A stretch of DNA of 64,000 nucleotides, taken from the NCBI GenBank assembly GCA_022385805.1, contig MU277681.1:382160-446159 (forward strand), written 5' to 3'. The translations under genes were made by a program, and so were the position numbers. The first letter of the stretch is position 1, and each line of letters begins with the position of its first letter. The DNA comes from Pilatotrama ljubarskyi (taxonomy: Eukaryota; Basidiomycota; Agaricomycetes; Polyporales; Polyporaceae). This document shows positions 59,601 through 64,000 of the stretch, piece after piece. A model generated the notes under the pieces. The model was not told where the DNA came from and searched no databases. It saw only the letters and a program-made list of their open reading frames with translations.

Positions 59601-62600
59601 ACACCCAGGACTCAAAAGGCCACGGGAAGAACGAGAGCCACGGCCAGGACGGGAGGCAAGCGAGGCACCGATGCAGGAACACGCACAACCCGCACACAAG
59701 AAGGCCCAGAGACGGCCCATGCGTCTGACGCGGCGATAACGCACGACGGCAAGAGAGGCGAGAACCGCGGCACAAGCCGAACACCATAAAGCCGCCGGCA
59801 CAAGGAACGCAAGGACCCGAGAGAAGAGCACAGAGAAGCCCAGAAGAGAGAAAGTGGCGCCACGAGGGGACGTACCAACAACAGCGACAGCAAACACGAC
59901 ACCGACAAGGCCGGACCAGTGCAACGAGCTCGGCAGAAAGAATGCAGCAGCCCCAGCGGCAACAGACCGCCCACTGCCAACCACAACGAGCACCTCAGAT
60001 GAACCCGGGGCAAATCAGCGAAACCACACGCCCGCAGACAAAGAAAAAAAAGTACCAAAGAAAGGCGCCACGCCATCCGCAAAAACAGGGACCGAACAGG
60101 AAACATAGGCATCGAAGCAAGGAGGAACGCGAAGACCTCAACCCACGGGGGAAGACCGCACGGCAGCCAAAGAGACCTCCAAGCCCGTCGACAGAGCGAC
60201 ACACCGAGGCGCCCCCCACCCCTGCCAAGCAGTTGTCACGCAAAACCCCGTCAGCGGCTCCATCGCCAGGAGCTCAAGGAGGAACGAGGTCCGAGGGCAA
60301 CACCGCCCAGAGGTAAGCACCACAGCCGGCGACGACGCAGGAGGGCACGCCCCGAACAACAGAGGCCAAGAACCGACACGAACCCGAGGCAGAGGACGAC
60401 CAAGACGCTAGCCCGACAGCACATGCGAGACACGGCTTACCGGAACCAGCCAAAGAAGCCCACCGCGCACAGAACCAGGCCGACAACGCCGCAGGAAGCA
60501 CGAGCTCAAGAAGCCCCCCCGGGAACCACCCAGAGCTAGAACGGACCACTCGACACAATCAACACCCGTCCAAGGGCCCAGCTCCAAAGCAACCGCCACA
60601 CTCACAAACCCAGAGACGCCACGCAACAGCAGACGAGCAGGCGACACCAACACCTCCAACATCCCAAAGCCCACGCCCCCGCCAGACACCGAAGCGAACA
60701 AGACACACTCCAGCCGGGACACCTCGGACAAGCCAGCATAAGTAATCACACCCTACGGAACACAGTACAGACGCACCGAAACCCCCGAAAACGACGGCAA
60801 ATACCAAACGACGAAGACATCCGGGAAGCACACCACCCCCAGGAAGTCCCGACACGCCATCCAGGCTAGCCTCACGTCCTCCCCCGACCAGCCGCCCAGG
60901 TCGATCAGCGACCACAAAAGCACAAACCAAAAAGCGCAGAAGCCGATCGACCAAAAGCCACGCGCACATAAGCAGACAAACGCAGAGGAAAGAAGAAGAC
61001 ACACGCACGACACGAGCAAAGGACGCAACCCGAACCACCCCAGACCCCCGACAAGGTCGAGATACAAGGGAATGACCACCCCCGAGGAGAAGCAGCCAAC
61101 CCCCCACGCCACAGAGCCAGAAAAACCCATAATGACACACCACGTCCTGGTACTAACAACCGACAAGCACCGCGCACAGGACAACAACCAACAACACAAC
61201 GCCAGCGGAAAGAACCGCAAGCGCTACCACAAGGAGCACTCCCGCGGAGTCACCAACACCAAGCCGCAACAGCACCAAAGTATAAAGCCCCCCGACAACG
61301 CCCACCAGCAACCGGCACGACACCTCCCAGAACAACGGCAGGAAACAACAGACGAATGGAGCAAGCGGCAGAACGCAGCCACGCACACCGAGGACCCAGA
61401 AAAGACACGGCCCAAACGTCCGCAAGTAGACCAGCACAAAAATAACTCAGCTCACACCCCCCTAGGCAGCAGCAAAAGCCGCAGACATCAAACCCACAAC
61501 GTCGCCCAAGACGCCACCAAGAACCGAGTCAAGCACAAAAACAGGAGCCGCAGACGCAAGACCGGCAACCAAAAGTCAAGGGTAGACAACACTAACAAAG
61601 ACAGCAAGTCCATCACCGCACAGCGCCAAGCAGAGAAACGCACCTCACAAACCCGCAAACACACCAAATAAGAGCCCCCCCTACCTCAGAGCAAGCAACA
61701 CGAAGACAAGAATGACAACCCAACTGGGACTGGGCAGCACACAACGCCAAAACGCAACAACCACACGCCAGAACCCACGTAACAGCGACACCAGACCATG
61801 AACCTCACACCACACAACCAACCCCGCCACAAAAACAAGCAACCCCACGGAGACAAAGAAAGAACAAACCAAACTACAAGACAACCCCACACCATACCCC
61901 AAGAGGCAAAACAAACGATCCAACACGCAACCGACCACACACGACCCGCCACCCGAGAACCAGCAAGCGCAGAAAACAAGGAACAACGGAGCCCACACCA
62001 AACCCCACACCGACACAACCCGAACATACCCCTCCAACCACCCAGCCCACCGAGAAGCCCCCGCAACCACCTGCTCCCACGCCAGCAACCGAGCCACCAC
62101 CGAAACCGCCCTCACCGCCAAGTCAGCCCCCGCCGAAACACGGCCCGCCCCCTCAGTCACCGCCGCCTCGACCACAAGCACCGCGGGCCACATCCGAACC
62201 ACAACACCCCGCAAAGCAGCCAGAACCCCGCACCACGACGCACGGAACAAACACACGAACAACAACAGCAAAAACGGAGGTGCCTCCCCCAAAACCCCCC
62301 GCAAGAGACCTGACCCAGACGTCGACAAGAGCACACCAGCGACCGACAAGCCCACCATCGCGAAGCGGACGAACAACCCAGGCATCGAAGATAGCCGCGC
62401 CCCTCAGGCAGACCGAGAAAGACCGCCCCGCCCCGCTCAAAAAGCAGCAGGAGAGCCCCGCCCGCAAGACGAACACGGTCCGGCGCCAATGCCCCCAGAC
62501 CACACCCCCCCCGCACGGCTCCCACCGCTGACCAAGACCCCCAACGAGCCCCACCACCAGTAGAAGACCAACCCACTAAACAGGATCCCAAAAAGCAACA

Positions 62601-64000
62601 ACCACAACCGCGAGAACAAAGAGAGCACAAAGAACGTCAACAACACAAGCAGGACCAGGAACACGAGCAGCGCGCACAGCAGAATGGCACACAAAGCCCC
62701 CGACCAGACAGCCCCCAACACCGCCGCGAAGGGCCTCGCGGACCAGCCCGAACGCTGCCGCCCGACGGCCAGGGCGAGCACAAACAGCAGCACCAGAAAC
62801 CCGAGCAACTAGAGCCGCCCGGGGAAGTTGAAAGAAAGCCCAAACGAGGAACCGCCAGACCCAGGCGACCAGAAGCAGAGCAGGAGATCCCTCGCCATCC
62901 CAAAGACGCGCAAGGGGGCCGACAACAACCTGAAACCGTCCACCGCCGCAGAAGACGCCGTACCCGGAAAGCACGGCAACGAAACATAGAAAAGCCACCG
63001 CCAAGAGAGCGCCAGGACCGGCACACCGCAAAACAGCGACACATGACCCACGCGAGAGGGACCCCCACAGAAAACCCGCCCCCCAATGACGAACCACACG
63101 GGAACACCGAGGAAAAGACGCACGGACAAAACCAGACACGGCAAAAAGCAACGCGCAAACAAACCGCACCCCAACGCACCACCACAGAGACAAGAAGGCG
63201 AGCCGGGAAACCGACAACGCCACCGCAGAGGCCACACACAGCGAGGGGATGAAAGAACCGAATGGATGCAAAACACCCAGAAGCACGCAGCCACAACCTG
63301 CAAAAAACAGGTGAGAAGAACGCGAGAGCAAGAAATGGATCACAGAACCGAGGATCAACCGCAACCCCACACAGCAGGACAAACGAACGCACGGCGGAAG
63401 CCCGCGGCGCACAAGAAAAAGACGCCGCAAAAGACGAAAGACAGCCTGGGACAGAGGCCCACCCAGAAGGCACGACACCGACGGGCAAAACCAACGACGA
63501 AAAAAGACACGGCGACAATAAACAACACTCGCCACCCCCAACCGCAACCAGCCCAGACGGCCGCGCAACCACCAGAAAACCACCAACCACTCCACGGACG
63601 ACACGAACCAGACGCCAAACACGAGGCCCTGACACGACGCCCAGGAACAGCAACGACAAGCGAACAAGAAATCCAGCGAAACAAAGCAGAAGATGGACGA
63701 CGCGAGCACCAGCACCGGCAAACAAAGCAAAGAAACACGCAGAGAGACGCAGACAGCCGCAGAAGACATAAAAAACAGCCAAAACAAAACCAGGGAAACC
63801 GTCTGAGCGCCCAGGGAACCCAAAGGACAACCAAGAGCGGCACGGAAGACAAGAAGAAGACCACAGAGTAGGAAACGCACAAAGCCAGGGAACGCAGCCA
63901 ACACAGAGGCAAACGAACTCACACCCACCACGTCACGACACACCAGGACGTGAACCGCACACAGGCACAAAAAAAACAAAAAAAAAGCCCATACCAGATC
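47640..64000. other. Strand-asymmetric A/C-rich, T-depleted domain without recognizable genes
   Basis: From about 47,640 to the window end the + strand is dominated by A and C with very few T. By hand I count 31 T in the 480 bases 47,881-48,360, 1 T in 57,001-57,060, and no T at all from 52,689 to 52,889. G remains moderate and CpG is common. Line 50,041-50,100 has A20 C24 G15 T1, so amino bases are 44/60 but purines only 35/60. Skew never reverses within 16 kb. Both strands show open frames up to about 490 codons; this is expected because stops need T on one strand and A on the other, and the proteins are low-complexity (Thr/Pro/Gln/Asn/Lys/Arg on +, Val/Leu/Cys/Phe/Gly/Arg/Trp on -). I see no domain, splice pattern, tandem unit, terminal repeat, tRNA or rRNA. 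The right end lies beyond the window. Confidence 0.85.

Noticed and set aside
47640..64000. CRISPR array, satellite array or LTR element
   Set aside because: No regularly spaced direct repeats, no repeating unit and no terminal repeats could be found by eye; CRISPR is not expected in a fungal nucleus.
47640..64000. Classical RIP as cause of the skew
   Set aside because: RIP makes C-to-T changes on both strands and lowers GC. Here T is depleted, C is high, CpG is frequent and only one strand polarity is affected.

Overview
The window looks like nuclear DNA of an intron-dense filamentous basidiomycete (Agaricomycetes, probably a wood-decay type). The evidence is many 45-70 nt GT-AG introns, several exons of only 5-14 nt, a DUF6534 seven-helix protein, an Agaricomycete-style F-box protein, a cytochrome P450 and intron-containing tRNA-Leu genes. 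All gene models were spliced by hand from the sequence. Reading-frame closure was checked across the listed exons for all genes except the DUF6534, P450 and MFS models, where only part of the structure was measured. No database search was possible.

Positions 1-47,640 are ordinary gene-rich sequence. Left part: a kinesin-7-like motor cut by the window edge (-), a small secreted Kre9/Knh1-like protein (-), the nucleolar RNA-binding protein Nop12 (+), flap endonuclease FEN1/Rad27 (-) divergent from a YEATS-domain protein (+), a DUF6534 membrane protein (+), and two related BRI3-like membrane proteins (+). Middle: a plasma-membrane Na+/H+ antiporter of the Nha1/Sod2 type (+), an FAD-dependent amine-oxidase-like flavoprotein (-), a cytochrome P450 (-), a tRNA-Leu(CAG) (+), a second Kre9/Knh1-like protein (-), and the telomere/replication-timing protein Rif1 (+). 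Right part: a third Kre9/Knh1-like protein with a Ser-rich tail (+), a second tRNA-Leu(CAG) (-), a small cysteine-rich CYSTM-like protein (+), an F-box protein (-) and an SVOP-like MFS transporter (-). There is no operon logic. The only likely functional linkage is the FEN1/YEATS divergent promoter, which carries an MluI cell-cycle box, and the presence of several genome-maintenance genes (Rif1, FEN1, YEATS).

From about 47,640 to the window end (64,000) the sequence changes abruptly. The + strand becomes rich in A and C and almost free of T; the - strand is correspondingly rich in G and T. This holds without reversal for more than 16 kb. I find no credible gene in it. Long open frames on both strands are what such composition gives, because stops need T on one strand and A on the other. 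Amino (A/C) versus keto (G/T) content is extremely skewed while purine/pyrimidine content stays near balance. That is the pattern expected if one strand had lost both its A (to G) and its C (to T), as in strand-specific deamination. It is the most unusual object in the window.
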